In this document: positions 9,147-17,318 of the stretch, in pieces | Layout: each line of letters begins with the position of its first letter | Numbering within the stretch: position 1 is the first letter of the stretch | Source: CAYTRP01 sp964625145 | Lineage (GTDB): Bacteria; Sumerlaeota; Sumerlaeia; SLMS01; JAHLLQ01 | Reading direction: 5' to 3' | Length of the DNA stretch: 36,697 nt | Assembly: GCA_964625145.1 (NCBI GenBank) | Contig: CAZVAQ010000018.1 | Location: forward strand, 1 to 36,697 | The notes under the pieces: generated by a model | What the model saw: only the letters and a program-made list of their open reading frames with translations | The model's database searches: none | Told to the model about the DNA's origin: nothing | Made by a program: the position numbers and the translations under genes

Positions 9147-9941
9147 CTAGTCCGTGTCCGTTGCCCGGAACAGCCTTGCGCCGAATCGCTGGGGCCACTC
9201 CCAAGACAAGACCCAATGCGTCAGCAGGAACCCCATGGCGGAGCCCATGAGGACATCCGAGGGGAAGTGCCTCTCGTAGCGCACCCGCGAGAGGGCGCAG
9301 AAGACGGCGAGGATATACCACAGCACCTTGCCACGCCCCCGAAAGAACGCGGTCATGAAGACGGCCAGGATGAAGGCCTGGTTGGCATGGCCGGAGGGGA
9401 ATGACGCGAAGCCGGTCTTCCCGATGAACTTCAGGGGCCGGTTCCACAGCAGCCACACCCCCTGGTTGTCCATCCCGCCATCCTTGTCGAGCTTGATGCC
9501 GATCTGGGGATACTGCTTCGCGATCTCCATCATCTCCAGGCGCTTCTTGCTTTGGCGCTGTTCGATGATGATGACCGAATAGTCCGGCCGTGCGCGGCCG
9601 GTGGCCTCCTTGACGACAAGGCTCACCGCGCCCGCCACGAGGAGGGCGACAAGCAGCGAGCCGAGATAGGCCCTGCGCCGCGGCGCCAGGGCGATAATGG
9701 CCCAGAATATCACGATCAGTGCCGGATATTCGCCCAGCGATTCGGTGGCATAGAACACGTCGTCCAGCTCAAGTTTGTTGCCGGCCCACAGCAGCGACTT
9801 CTCCACCACTTCAAATTCGGTCTTCGCATCGACAAGCAGGACGGTCGCCACGGCAAGGACCATCGCCAGCAGGGACCCGCCGATGCGCCAGGCATCCGGC
9901 GGAGTGGTGAGTGGCGGAAGCGGTGCTGCAGGTTTGCTCAT
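9147..9941 (-). CDS. PAP2-family membrane phosphatase
   Basis: A 264-residue integral membrane phosphatase of the type 2 phosphatidic acid phosphatase superfamily, which dephosphorylates lipid phosphates such as phosphatidate or undecaprenyl pyrophosphate. All three catalytic motifs are present: KEATGRARP (KX6RP), FPSGHA (PSGH) and SRVRYERHFPSD (SRX5HX3D), placed between predicted hydrophobic helices. A 75-residue periplasmic or loop insertion precedes the PSGH motif. The ATG at 9941 (MSKPAAP) is chosen because upstream residues are not hydrophobic, read like noncoding DNA and would run into the divergent promoter region. It is the first gene of the unit with the Aas-like fusion and the dehydrogenase, which favours a phospholipid substrate, though this is inference. 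Confidence 0.9.
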   Translation of the reverse strand: MSKPAAPLPPLTTPPDAWRIGGSLLAMVLAVATVLLVDAKTEFEVVEKSLLWAGNKLELDDVFYATESLGEYPALIVIFWAIIALAPRRRAYLGSLLVALLVAGAVSLVVKEATGRARPDYSVIIIEQRQSKKRLEMMEIAKQYPQIGIKLDKDGGMDNQGVWLLWNRPLKFIGKTGFASFPSGHANQAFILAVFMTAFFRGRGKVLWYILAVFCALSRVRYERHFPSDVLMGSAMGFLLTHWVLSWEWPQRFGARLFRATDTD

Positions 9942-10067
9942 TGTCCCAGTTTCGATAGCTGCGGAATGGTGCCCCCCTCCTTGATCCATCCCGGGGGGGA
10001 GTGCGGCAAGGTCAAACGGGGATTGGTCTGGACGCCGTGTGGACCGCGACCGCCAACATGCATCGGC

Positions 10068-10085
10068 GGCGGGGATCCCCCCGCC
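10068..10085. repeat. GC-rich hairpin in the divergent PAP2/GT39 interval
   Basis: GGCGGGG and CCCCGCC pair as a perfect 7-base stem around a 4-base loop, 26 bases before the GT39 start codon. It could be a leader hairpin or operator; no T-tract follows, so it is not an intrinsic terminator. Confidence 0.4.
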
Positions 10086-10111
10086 CAACCCTTCCCCCCA
10101 ATGGGATACCC

Positions 10112-11782
10112 ATGAAACCCGGCGCCGGACGCGCAACGGCCTTCCTGCTTTTCGCGGTCTTCCTGGCCCTGTTCTGGTTCGGCAACGGGGCCCATGGATT
10201 GTGGGATGCGGACGAGCCGCGCTATGCGCAGGCCACGCGGGAGATGCTCGTCAGCGGCGACTTCATCTCCCCCACCTTCAATGGCGAGGACCGGTTCCAG
10301 AAGCCGGTGCTGATCTATTGGCTGATGGCGATCCCGATGGGTTTGTTCGGCGAGGGCGAGTTCACGGCCCGGGCGGTCAGCGGCATCAGCGGCGCGCTGA
10401 GCGTGTCGCTGCTCTTTTGCTTCGCGCTGCAGTTGGGTTGCGGACGGCGAGAGGCGCTGGCGGTGGCTGTGATGACGGGCTTGTACTGTTTGTTCCTGCT
10501 CGTCTCCAAGGCAGCGGTGATAGATGCCACACTCACGGTGATGATCGTGGCGATCATGCTGCTGTTGTGGAGGCAATTGACGCTGGGTTTCAGCCCCGAA
10601 CGTCACATCGGCATTTGGGCGCTGCTTGGATTGTCGATCCTGCTGAAGGGACCACCGGGGCCGGTGATCGTGGGGTTGGCGGTGCTGGTGTATTGGATAT
10701 GGAACCGGTGGCGACCTGTCGATGGCGCCATGCAACGCGCTCCCATGCCTCAACATTTGGTGCGATGGGTGAGTGGGTTTTTGGTGGTGCTGGCGATCTG
10801 CCTGCCGTGGGGCATTGCGATCGGACTGCGGTCCAATTGGGAGTTCTACTCCTTTGCCGTCGGCGATCAGGTGGGAGAACGCATCACGACGGCCAAGGAG
10901 GGCCACGAAGGCCCGTTCTTCTTTTACCTGCTGGTGCTGTTGCCGGCGCTGTTTCCCTTTACCGGACTATTCGTGGCGAGCCTGCGATGGAGCATCCGGC
11001 AGGCAAGAACTCCCGCCATGCGCTATTTGTGGTGCTGGATCGTGCCGTCGTTCATTGCGTTCTCGGTGATCTCCACAAAGCTGCCGCATTACATCCTGCC
11101 GCTGCTGCCAGCGATGGGATTGATGATGGGTTTGTGGTTGGTGCAGGTCTCGGACGCCGAAGACAATCGACTGCTTGGTTGGTGGAAAGCCGGTGCGATC
11201 ATCACGTGGGTGGTCGGTGGATTGATTGGATTTGGTCTGCCGGTGGGCGCGGTCTTGGGTCGGATTCCCGGATTGTTGCTACCTGCGATCATTGTGGCGA
11301 TGTTGCTGCTGGCGACGTCCGCGATTGGTGGACTGGAGATCCTTCGCACGCGAGTAATGAGAGCATTTGCGGTGTTGGCGACCGGGTGGGTGCTGGCGAT
11401 GCTGGTCATCCTTACGTGGGCGTTGCCAACTCTTGATGCGGTGCGGCCTTCGCGGAACCTGACGCGATGGATACACGAGAATGCTCCGGCAGGCGCGCAT
11501 TATATCGCCGCGGACTATAAGGTATCCAGCCTGCCTTTCAACTACGGCCAACCCGTCGAGATGGTCAGCAACGCGCGGCCAGGACGCACGGCCGTCCGAA
11601 TGCGCGAGGAGCCCGTGTGGGTGATGACCATCACGCGGCACCGTTGGAACAAGTGGCTGGAAGAGGACGCGGAGGACGACTCGTGGTCATTCCCCGATGA
11701 CATCCAGGAGAAGACCGCGATGGAGCTGTTCAATGCGGAGCGCGGGAAGTGGCAGGAGTTTGTGATATTGGGGAATTGGTGA
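10112..11782 (+). CDS. GT39-family (ArnT-like) membrane glycosyltransferase
   Basis: A 556-residue polytopic GT-C glycosyltransferase. Such enzymes transfer sugars from polyprenyl-phosphate donors to lipid A, lipids or proteins on the outer face of the inner membrane. A first transmembrane helix is followed by an external loop with the catalytic acidic motif DADEPRYA (about residues 32-39), the signature of the ArnT/PMT-2 group. Roughly ten further hydrophobic helices follow, then a soluble C-terminal domain of about 120 residues from SRNLTRWIHENAP. The ATG at 10112 is preferred over an upstream start because it sits after GGGAT at suitable spacing and immediately precedes the first membrane helix. 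It is divergent from the PAP2 gene. The acceptor is unknown; no aminoarabinose genes are nearby. Confidence 0.88.
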   Translation: MKPGAGRATAFLLFAVFLALFWFGNGAHGLWDADEPRYAQATREMLVSGDFISPTFNGEDRFQKPVLIYWLMAIPMGLFGEGEFTARAVSGISGALSVSLLFCFALQLGCGRREALAVAVMTGLYCLFLLVSKAAVIDATLTVMIVAIMLLLWRQLTLGFSPERHIGIWALLGLSILLKGPPGPVIVGLAVLVYWIWNRWRPVDGAMQRAPMPQHLVRWVSGFLVVLAICLPWGIAIGLRSNWEFYSFAVGDQVGERITTAKEGHEGPFFFYLLVLLPALFPFTGLFVASLRWSIRQARTPAMRYLWCWIVPSFIAFSVISTKLPHYILPLLPAMGLMMGLWLVQVSDAEDNRLLGWWKAGAIITWVVGGLIGFGLPVGAVLGRIPGLLLPAIIVAMLLLATSAIGGLEILRTRVMRAFAVLATGWVLAMLVILTWALPTLDAVRPSRNLTRWIHENAPAGAHYIAADYKVSSLPFNYGQPVEMVSNARPGRTAVRMREEPVWVMTITRHRWNKWLEEDAEDDSWSFPDDIQEKTAMELFNAERGKWQEFVILGNW

Positions 11783-11793
11783 TTGTTTGCCGC

Positions 11794-13575
11794 CTATTTG
11801 CGCGAACTGAACAACCCGAGGATTTCCTTCACGATGGTGCTGCCGGCCTTGGAGCCTGCGTCCGTGCGCGGCTGGCGGTTCTTGAGGTTGTAGATGCTGG
11901 CGTTGATGGCATTGAGCAGGTCCGCATAATTCTGCGGGCGGTCTTCGGGGCGCTTGGCCATCATGTAGACCGTCAGGTCGGATGTCGCACGGCTGAGTTG
12001 CGGCACCAGCGTGTGGGGAGGAATCACGGGTTCCTCGTGGTGCTTGCGGACCAACTCGGCGATCGTCTTGCCCTTGAAGGGAACGGAGCCGGTAAGCATG
12101 TGGTAGAGAGTCGCGCCGAGGGAATAGATGTCGGCACGATGATCGGCGGCGACGGCATTGCTGGCCTGTTCCGGCGCGAAGTAATGAGGCGTGCCAAGGC
12201 CGATGTTGGGCCGCGTGTCTGACATGTTGGTGGGATCGTCGACGCGCTTGGCCAAGCCCAGGTCCGCCAGTTTCACCTGCTTGTTCTTGGTGATCATGAT
12301 GTTGGCGGGCTTGATGTCGCGATGGATGATGCCGCACTCCAGCGCGGCTTCCAGTCCCTCCGCGACGGCCTGCACGATGATCAACGCGCGTTCCTCGGCG
12401 ACCTGTCCGTTGATCTTCACCAGTTCCGAGACACTGATCCCGTCCATGTATTCCATGACGATGATATGGTAGCCGTCGATGTGGTCACAATCGATGACGC
12501 GGACAATGTTGGGATGGGCGATACGCGCGGCGGAGCGGGCCTCGTGCTGGAATCGCTTGAGGAGCTCGGGATGATAGGCGGCGAGGCCGGGGTCCAGGAC
12601 CTTGATGGCCACCGGCATGTTCAGCACCACATGGTGGCCCATGTAGACACTGCCAGAGGAGCCCTTGCCGATCTGGCTGGAGATTTGGAACTTCCCCAAC
12701 CGGCGCCCCACCAGTCCGGCCAGTGTGCGGCCGTTGGCCGATGGAATCTCGCGGATGGGACCGCGAGGGGGCGGAGAGGCTTCCTTCGCACTACGGGGCC
12801 CGGGGGAGGAAAGCCAACTGGGGATCGAGTTCGGACGCGGCGACTTATTCTCCGCAGGTGGTTGCGTACCCGCCGGGGCAGGAGTCTGACTCTCGGGCGG
12901 CAGCGGCGTCGCTTGTCGCGGTAGTATGTCGACGACCTGTTTCCAGACGGCCACGGAACTGGGATCGGCTTTGGGGCGTTCCTTGCGGACGGGGGCCGGC
13001 GCGGGCGGCGGCGGCGGCACTTCCGGTTCCGGCTCTTTGGGACGTGGCCTTCCATGGAGCTTGGGCTCTGAACTCGGGGCGGGTTCGGGCCTTGGATGAG
13101 ATGGCCTGATCTTTGGCAGCGCGATGATGTTGTCGGCGAGGAGTGCCTCGAAGCCGCCGGTGGACACTTCCTTATGCCCCGTCGGTTCGTCGGGCTCGGT
13201 GTCGGGATCCTGCGCCAACGTTGGCGCCGTGGAGGACACGGGAGGGCGCTGGATCTTCAGCAGGCCTCTCGGTGTGATCGGATCTGCCCGGCGGTTGGCA
13301 GGCTTGCCATCCCATTCGGAGCTGTTGGTGGAAACCCGGGCCTGGACGCCGATGGAGATGCGGGCCGCTTCAAGGGGGATGTAGCCCTTTGCAGCCATCT
13401 CCAGCGTGTCGGCCTGCGGTCGGCTTATCTTCCCGAGATCGCGCAGGTGCCCCCACAGAGAAGGCTTCCCGGCCTTGCGGGAGTCTTCCAGGAGTCGGCT
13501 GAGTTCCTCGGACGTGACGACCTTGGTCTCAACGAGGAGCTCGCAGAGTTGCTCATGGCGGTCAGTCGTCCGCAT
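11794..13575 (-). CDS. Serine/threonine protein kinase, PknB-type, with N-terminal T2SSE-like domain
   Basis: A 593-residue kinase without a transmembrane segment. Residues 1-60 resemble the N-terminal helical domain of type II secretion/pilus ATPases (LLVETKVVTSEELSRLLEDS ... LGKISRPQADTLEMA). Residues 100-290 are a proline-rich, probably disordered linker. The kinase domain (about 305-575) is intact: glycine loop IGKGSSGSVYMG, VAIK lysine, HRDIKPANI with catalytic D420, ADLGLAK (DLG for DFG) and an APEQ activation loop. No PASTA or other sensor domain follows. The ATG at 13575 (MRTTDRHEQL), with GGGGAA upstream, is chosen over an upstream alternative that adds 31 poor-quality residues. The sigma-54 response regulator lies 244 bases upstream on the same strand. 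The stop codon is 11 bases from the converging GT39 gene. Substrates are unknown. Confidence 0.92.
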   Translation of the reverse strand: MRTTDRHEQLCELLVETKVVTSEELSRLLEDSRKAGKPSLWGHLRDLGKISRPQADTLEMAAKGYIPLEAARISIGVQARVSTNSSEWDGKPANRRADPITPRGLLKIQRPPVSSTAPTLAQDPDTEPDEPTGHKEVSTGGFEALLADNIIALPKIRPSHPRPEPAPSSEPKLHGRPRPKEPEPEVPPPPPAPAPVRKERPKADPSSVAVWKQVVDILPRQATPLPPESQTPAPAGTQPPAENKSPRPNSIPSWLSSPGPRSAKEASPPPRGPIREIPSANGRTLAGLVGRRLGKFQISSQIGKGSSGSVYMGHHVVLNMPVAIKVLDPGLAAYHPELLKRFQHEARSAARIAHPNIVRVIDCDHIDGYHIIVMEYMDGISVSELVKINGQVAEERALIIVQAVAEGLEAALECGIIHRDIKPANIMITKNKQVKLADLGLAKRVDDPTNMSDTRPNIGLGTPHYFAPEQASNAVAADHRADIYSLGATLYHMLTGSVPFKGKTIAELVRKHHEEPVIPPHTLVPQLSRATSDLTVYMMAKRPEDRPQNYADLLNAINASIYNLKNRQPRTDAGSKAGSTIVKEILGLFSSRK

Positions 13576-13779
13576 GATGTTCCCCCGGTACCCCTCGTCG
13601 GTTGCGATATGCCCGCTCCGCCAAGCTGCGGACCTGCATGGAGTCAAATGGAGCGATTCTCGAACCACTTTGGAAGAGAAAGGTGGAGAGCTCTGGATGA
13701 CTCATTTCATTGACCTTGGGTGAAGTCACCTCGACGGGGGGGAGCAACTGACCGTCTAGTTTTGGGACGCGCGACCGAT

Positions 13780-13798
13780 TTTGGGTCATGAACCCAAA
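13780..13798. repeat. Perfect 7-base inverted repeat between regulator and kinase
   Basis: TTTGGGT and ACCCAAA around a 5-base centre, 22 bases beyond the stop codon of the response regulator and about 200 bases upstream of the kinase ATG. No T-tract follows on the minus strand, so it may be an operator for the kinase gene, or a weak hairpin. The rest of the 244-base gap shows nothing I recognise. Confidence 0.45.
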
Positions 13799-13819
13799 CG
13801 CAAGTGAGACGGTCCGGTG

Positions 13820-15268
13820 TCAGTCTGTACCGGCGGACACCGGGGGCTCGTCGACGATTTCATATTGGGCGATCTTGCGCTGCAGGGTTGAGCGCGAGAT
13901 GCCGAGCTTCTTGGCGCAGCGCGTCTTGTTATAGCCCAGCGAGATGAGAGCGGATTGGATATAGCTCTTCTCGATCTCCTCGAGGGGGAGGATCTGGTCT
14001 TCGCTCAAACCAAGCGGACCGGACTTGCCGTGGGTGCTCCCCGGGCCGCCGCTGCCATCCAGCCGGATGCCGAAGAGGCTGGAACCGCTCTTGAAGCAGT
14101 AACGGCGGAGGCTGTCGACATCGAGTTCGATCATGTCGGAGTCGGCGAGGATGATGAGGCGCTCGACCATGTTCTTGAGTTCGCGCACGTTGCCGGGCCA
14201 GGAGTAGGAGCGGAAGAACTCCAGCACCTCCTCGGAGAAGCCGTGGATCTTCTTCCCCAGTTCGAGGCTCTTCTCCTGGAGGAACATGTGGGCCAGCCGC
14301 TCGATGTCCTCGGGATGTGAACGCAGCGAAGGCATGGTGATGTGCATGACGGCGAGGCGGAAGTAGAGGTCCTCGCGGAAGTCGCCGGCTTTGCACAGGG
14401 CCTCGAGGTTGCGGTTGGACGCAGCGATGACGCGGATGTTGACCTTGCGGTTGGATTCACTGCCGATGCGCGTGATGACGCGATCCTCCAGGACGCGGAG
14501 GAGCTTTGGTTGGACCGCAAGGTCGAGGTCCCCGATTTCATCGAGGAAGATGGTCCCTCCGTCGGCCAACTCGAAGAGCCCCTTGCGGGCTTCGCGCGCG
14601 TCGGTGAAGGCGCCGCGCTCGTGGCCAAACAGCTCTGCCTCAACGAGTGGACGAGGAATCGCGGAGCAGTTGACCTTTACCAGCGGTCCCTGGCGGCGAC
14701 TGCTCAATTGATGGATGGCCTCGGCGGCCATCTCCTTGCCGGTGCCGCTCTCGCCACTGATCAGCACGGGCGTGGATGGAGTCTTGGCAACACGGTCGAT
14801 CATCAGATTGACCGCGCAGATTTCCGGCGACGAGCCGACCAGGCGCTTCTTGTTGACGGGGAAGCGCAGGCGGTTGCGTTCGGTGGCGGCTTGATTGACG
14901 ATGGTGCGGCGTGCTTCGATGGCCTGACCAACGACGTGAAGCAACGTATCGGGCGTGAAGGGTTTGGTCAGGTAATCGTAGGCGCCCTTCTTCGTGGCGG
15001 ACACGGCGGTATCGACAGAGACATCGCCGGAGATCACGATGACGAACAAGTAAGGATCGCGGGCGAGCAGCTCGGGAACGACTTCCTCTCCGCGGCCATC
15101 GGGCAGGTGGACGTCGAGCAGGACGACGTCGACCGGGTAGGTGTCCATGAGGACGAGAAAGTCCGCCAAGGTTTCGGCCGTCTTGACTTCGTGTCCCTGA
15201 TTGGTCAATATCCGGGAGAAGAGGGCGCGGATGTTGGGGTCGTCGTCGAGTACGATGATAGAGGCCAC
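13820..15268 (-). CDS. Sigma-54-dependent response regulator (NtrC/AtoC family)
   Basis: A three-domain enhancer-binding transcription activator of 482 residues. The receiver domain (1-120) has the acidic pocket LDDDPN, phospho-acceptor D52 in VLLDVHLPDG and the conserved lysine in YLTKPF (K102). The AAA+ domain (about 140-370) has Walker A GESGTGKE and Walker B GGTIFLDEIGDLD. The sigma-54 contact loop reads GAFTDA instead of the usual GAFTGA. The C-terminal Fis-type helix-turn-helix is NKTRCAKKLGISRSTLQRKI. The start is taken as GTG 15268, because GGGAGG lies five bases before it; another GTG at 15274 directly abuts that site. No histidine kinase is adjacent, so the phosphodonor lies elsewhere. 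The kinase gene follows downstream, and a possible sigma-54 promoter lies in the divergent interval upstream. Confidence 0.94.
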   Translation of the reverse strand: MASIIVLDDDPNIRALFSRILTNQGHEVKTAETLADFLVLMDTYPVDVVLLDVHLPDGRGEEVVPELLARDPYLFVIVISGDVSVDTAVSATKKGAYDYLTKPFTPDTLLHVVGQAIEARRTIVNQAATERNRLRFPVNKKRLVGSSPEICAVNLMIDRVAKTPSTPVLISGESGTGKEMAAEAIHQLSSRRQGPLVKVNCSAIPRPLVEAELFGHERGAFTDAREARKGLFELADGGTIFLDEIGDLDLAVQPKLLRVLEDRVITRIGSESNRKVNIRVIAASNRNLEALCKAGDFREDLYFRLAVMHITMPSLRSHPEDIERLAHMFLQEKSLELGKKIHGFSEEVLEFFRSYSWPGNVRELKNMVERLIILADSDMIELDVDSLRRYCFKSGSSLFGIRLDGSGGPGSTHGKSGPLGLSEDQILPLEEIEKSYIQSALISLGYNKTRCAKKLGISRSTLQRKIAQYEIVDEPPVSAGTD

Positions 15269-15274
15269 TGCCAC

Positions 15275-15280
15275 CTCCCG
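15275..15280 (-). promoter_or_regulatory. Ribosome-binding site deciding the response regulator start
   Basis: On the minus strand CGGGAGG runs straight into GTG 15274 with no spacing, whereas GTG 15268 lies five to six bases beyond it. The second GTG is therefore the better start. Confidence 0.5.
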
Positions 15281-15389
15281 AATTGTGACGGGTATCCTTG
15301 CCGGGACGAGTCCCCCGGGTACCCATGATTATCGGGCGAGGATGGGGGCAAAACCCACCCAAAAGCAAGCGGATAGGTGATTCATTTTC

Positions 15390-15403
15390 GGACAGTCCCT
15401 TGC
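15390..15403 (+). promoter_or_regulatory. Possible sigma-54 promoter (-24/-12)
   Basis: GG (15390-15391), ten bases, then GC (15402-15403) gives the invariant GG-N10-GC spacing, and the -12 box TTGCAAAT is a good match. The -24 box (CGGACAG against TGGCACG) is weak. Transcription would start near 15415, 47 bases before the gamma-glutamylcyclotransferase-like gene, and the sigma-54 activator is encoded divergently next door. Confidence 0.4.
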
Positions 15404-15461
15404 AAATCGCCTGAATACAGGACGATCAGGAGCCAAACACAGTGGGGATGAAGGCGGATCG

Positions 15462-15920
15462 ATGACTTGGTACTTTGGTTACGGGGCCAACATGTGGGCC
15501 CGCGTCATGCAGATCCGAGGGATCGAGTTCACGATCCGTGAGCGCGCATGGCTCGATGGCTGGCGGCGCGTCTTCACAAACATCACGACTTCCCAGCCCG
15601 GCCAAGGATACGCGACCGTGATCCCCGATCCCGAGTATTGTCTCGAGGGGATCCTGTATTTTTGCCCCAAGGGCTTGGCGCGATTGGATGAGTTTGAAGG
15701 TGTGGCGATGCGGCATTACGAGCGCGTCAGCCTCCCTGTGCGCCGCGAGAACGGCCAGTTCGTGCAGGCCGAGGTATACGTCGCCCCGCAGGATACTGTG
15801 ATGGATGGACTGAAGCCCAGCCGGGAGTACATCAACAAGCTGCTCGGTGGGCGGGACTTGCTGTCGGAAACAGCGATCAAGGAAATCGAGTCTGTGGAAG
15901 TATGGAGTCCCTACGAGTGA
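15462..15920 (+). CDS. Gamma-glutamylcyclotransferase-like (AIG2/GGCT fold) protein
   Basis: A 152-residue single-domain protein of the gamma-glutamylcyclotransferase superfamily, whose members release 5-oxoproline from gamma-glutamyl amino acids, amines or glutathione. The N-terminal substrate-binding loop FGYGANM (5-11) matches the YGxN signature. LDEFEGVAMRHYERV places the likely catalytic glutamate at E79. The later EVYV...PSREYINKLL region is typical of the C-terminal strand and helix. GAAGG seven bases upstream supports the ATG. Its stop codon overlaps the next gene, so the two are probably translationally coupled. A possible sigma-54 promoter lies upstream. The exact substrate is not predictable. 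Confidence 0.85.
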   Translation: MTWYFGYGANMWARVMQIRGIEFTIRERAWLDGWRRVFTNITTSQPGQGYATVIPDPEYCLEGILYFCPKGLARLDEFEGVAMRHYERVSLPVRRENGQFVQAEVYVAPQDTVMDGLKPSREYINKLLGGRDLLSETAIKEIESVEVWSPYE

Positions 15921-16306
15921 AGAGCGCTTCGCAGCCAGATGTTGTGGGCTGGGTCTTGTACGACAACTCGTGCGGGGTGTGCAGCCGCTGGGTGCCTTTT
16001 TGGGCGCCGACGTTGCGACGGCGCGGAATCGACATCGCGCCGCTGCAGGCGGAATGGGTTCGTGAGCGTTTGTCGGTGCCGCCGGAGGAGTTGCTGCAGG
16101 ACCTGCGCCTGTTGATGGCCGACGGATCGGAGTTGCGGGGAGCAGACGCATATCGCGCGGTGCTACGTCGTATTTGGTGGGCGTGGCCGCTGTATCTATT
16201 CGCCATCACGCCGGGACTGAGATCGATCTTTGACGGTTGCTACCGGGTGTTTGCGCGCAACCGATACCGCGTGTCGCAGGCGTGCCGGTTGCCGCCGCGA
16301 GGTTAG
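15917..16306 (+). CDS. DCC-family thiol-disulfide protein (DUF393)
   Basis: A small protein of the DCC/DUF393 family, which carries a thioredoxin-like DxxCxxC motif, here YDNSCGVCSRW near the N-terminus. The remainder shows the usual IDIAPLQ strand, a MADGSELRGADAYRAVLRRI segment and a hydrophobic stretch WWAWPLYLFAI followed by a basic tail. The family is thought to act as thiol-disulfide oxidoreductases, but roles are largely untested. Two starts are possible: ATG 15902 (134 aa), with a purine-rich site only one base away, or GTG 15917 (129 aa), with GGAG nine bases upstream. GTG 15917 also overlaps the previous stop as GTGA, and is preferred. Pairing with a gamma-glutamylcyclotransferase-like gene hints at glutathione or thiol metabolism. 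Confidence 0.85.
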   Translation: MKSASQPDVVGWVLYDNSCGVCSRWVPFWAPTLRRRGIDIAPLQAEWVRERLSVPPEELLQDLRLLMADGSELRGADAYRAVLRRIWWAWPLYLFAITPGLRSIFDGCYRVFARNRYRVSQACRLPPRG

Positions 16307-16344
16307 GGCGCTTTGTTTCATATTGCTTCAAGGTGCCCAAGGTA

Positions 16345-17184
16345 TCATCGAAGCGATTCGGTTGCCTGCTTGTAACACTCCCGCGCGATGCGGCACAGGA
16401 CCAGTGCCTGCTCCCAGCGATCGGTTTCCTCGCGCATGGAACCGTCCGGCATGCGGAAGGTGCGCGCATAGTTGATGGCGGGACGGAGCAGTTCGGGGGT
16501 GAAGGGGATGACATCCCCCGGTGCGGCATGCTGCAGAAAGCCGCGGAAACTGCGCGTCCAGAAGGCGCGGAAGTGATCGACGAAGGGCCTGCCTACGCTG
16601 CTGCCATCGCCGACATCGACCTGCATGGATCCGCTGTTGCCGATGCGGCCATGGATGAAGCGCACGCGTTGGAAGACAGGCTCCAAGCGGTCGAGCTTTG
16701 GTTCCACGCCGCCGTAGGTCATCTCCTGTCCCGTGTACCAATGCGAGAAGTCGCCGTTGATGCGGATGCCGGGAACGCGCTCGATCAACCTGAGCGTGCG
16801 CGCCATGTCCTGTGTGATGGTGGCGCGGTGCGTCTCGATGTACATGGGAAAGCCGGTGCGTTCAGATGCTTCGACAATGTCCCGCGCCAATGCGACCATC
16901 TCTTCATCGGATTCGAAACCGTTGCCGACGTGGAGCGTGATCAACTCGTGCCCCGCATCGCGTGTGCGCAGCGCGAGGTCGTGCGCCTCGCCAACACGAT
17001 CGACGCGGCCGGTGGCGGTGGAGTGAAGTCCAGTCTTGCTGCACAATGCCGGATCGCCGCCTTGAATACCTTCATAGCCCGCTTCGCGAATGGCTTGGTA
17101 GAGCTCGAGTCCCTCGGCGCGCGGGGCGGTTGAAAAGTCCGGGAGGTCCTGGAGCGTGAGGATGTTCAGGTCAAAGCGGATCAA
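16345..17184 (-). CDS. Sugar phosphate isomerase/epimerase-like TIM-barrel protein
   Basis: A 279-residue member of the xylose isomerase-like / AP endonuclease 2 superfamily. Candidate divalent-metal ligands appear at the expected strand ends: E in MYIETHR, D-x-x-H in INGDFSHW, H in VRFIHGRIG and E in PFTPELL. Homologues isomerise or epimerise sugars, sugar acids or inosose compounds; the substrate here is unknown. The start is an unusual TTG (17184), preceded by GAGGAA at about eight bases. The gene lies beyond the terminator that ends gpmA, with only about 55 bases between terminator and start, so it may have its own promoter there or depend on readthrough. Confidence 0.8.
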   Translation of the reverse strand: MIRFDLNILTLQDLPDFSTAPRAEGLELYQAIREAGYEGIQGGDPALCSKTGLHSTATGRVDRVGEAHDLALRTRDAGHELITLHVGNGFESDEEMVALARDIVEASERTGFPMYIETHRATITQDMARTLRLIERVPGIRINGDFSHWYTGQEMTYGGVEPKLDRLEPVFQRVRFIHGRIGNSGSMQVDVGDGSSVGRPFVDHFRAFWTRSFRGFLQHAAPGDVIPFTPELLRPAINYARTFRMPDGSMREETDRWEQALVLCRIARECYKQATESLR

Positions 17185-17238
17185 GACGTTCGTTCCTCGT
17201 TCCCCTTTCCTTGTTGTTGCGACTTGGGGGTTAAGGGG

Positions 17239-17289
17239 AAAAAAATCAAGGGGCCGGGGGCGGATTGACTGCCCTTGGTGGCCCCTTGA
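17239..17289 (-). terminator. Intrinsic terminator after gpmA
   Basis: On the minus strand a perfect 10-base stem (TCAAGGGGCC with GGCCCCTTGA) encloses a 24-base GC-rich loop that can itself pair partly, and is followed by seven T residues (17245-17239). It lies 30 bases past the gpmA stop codon. This is a textbook rho-independent terminator. Confidence 0.85.
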
Positions 17290-17318
17290 ATTGGTGGTGG
17301 CGTTGATGCGAACCGCGG

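Noticed and set aside
13780..13798. Inverted repeat as an intrinsic terminator for the response regulator gene
   Set aside because: No T-tract follows on the minus strand, so it is kept as an operator or hairpin candidate only.
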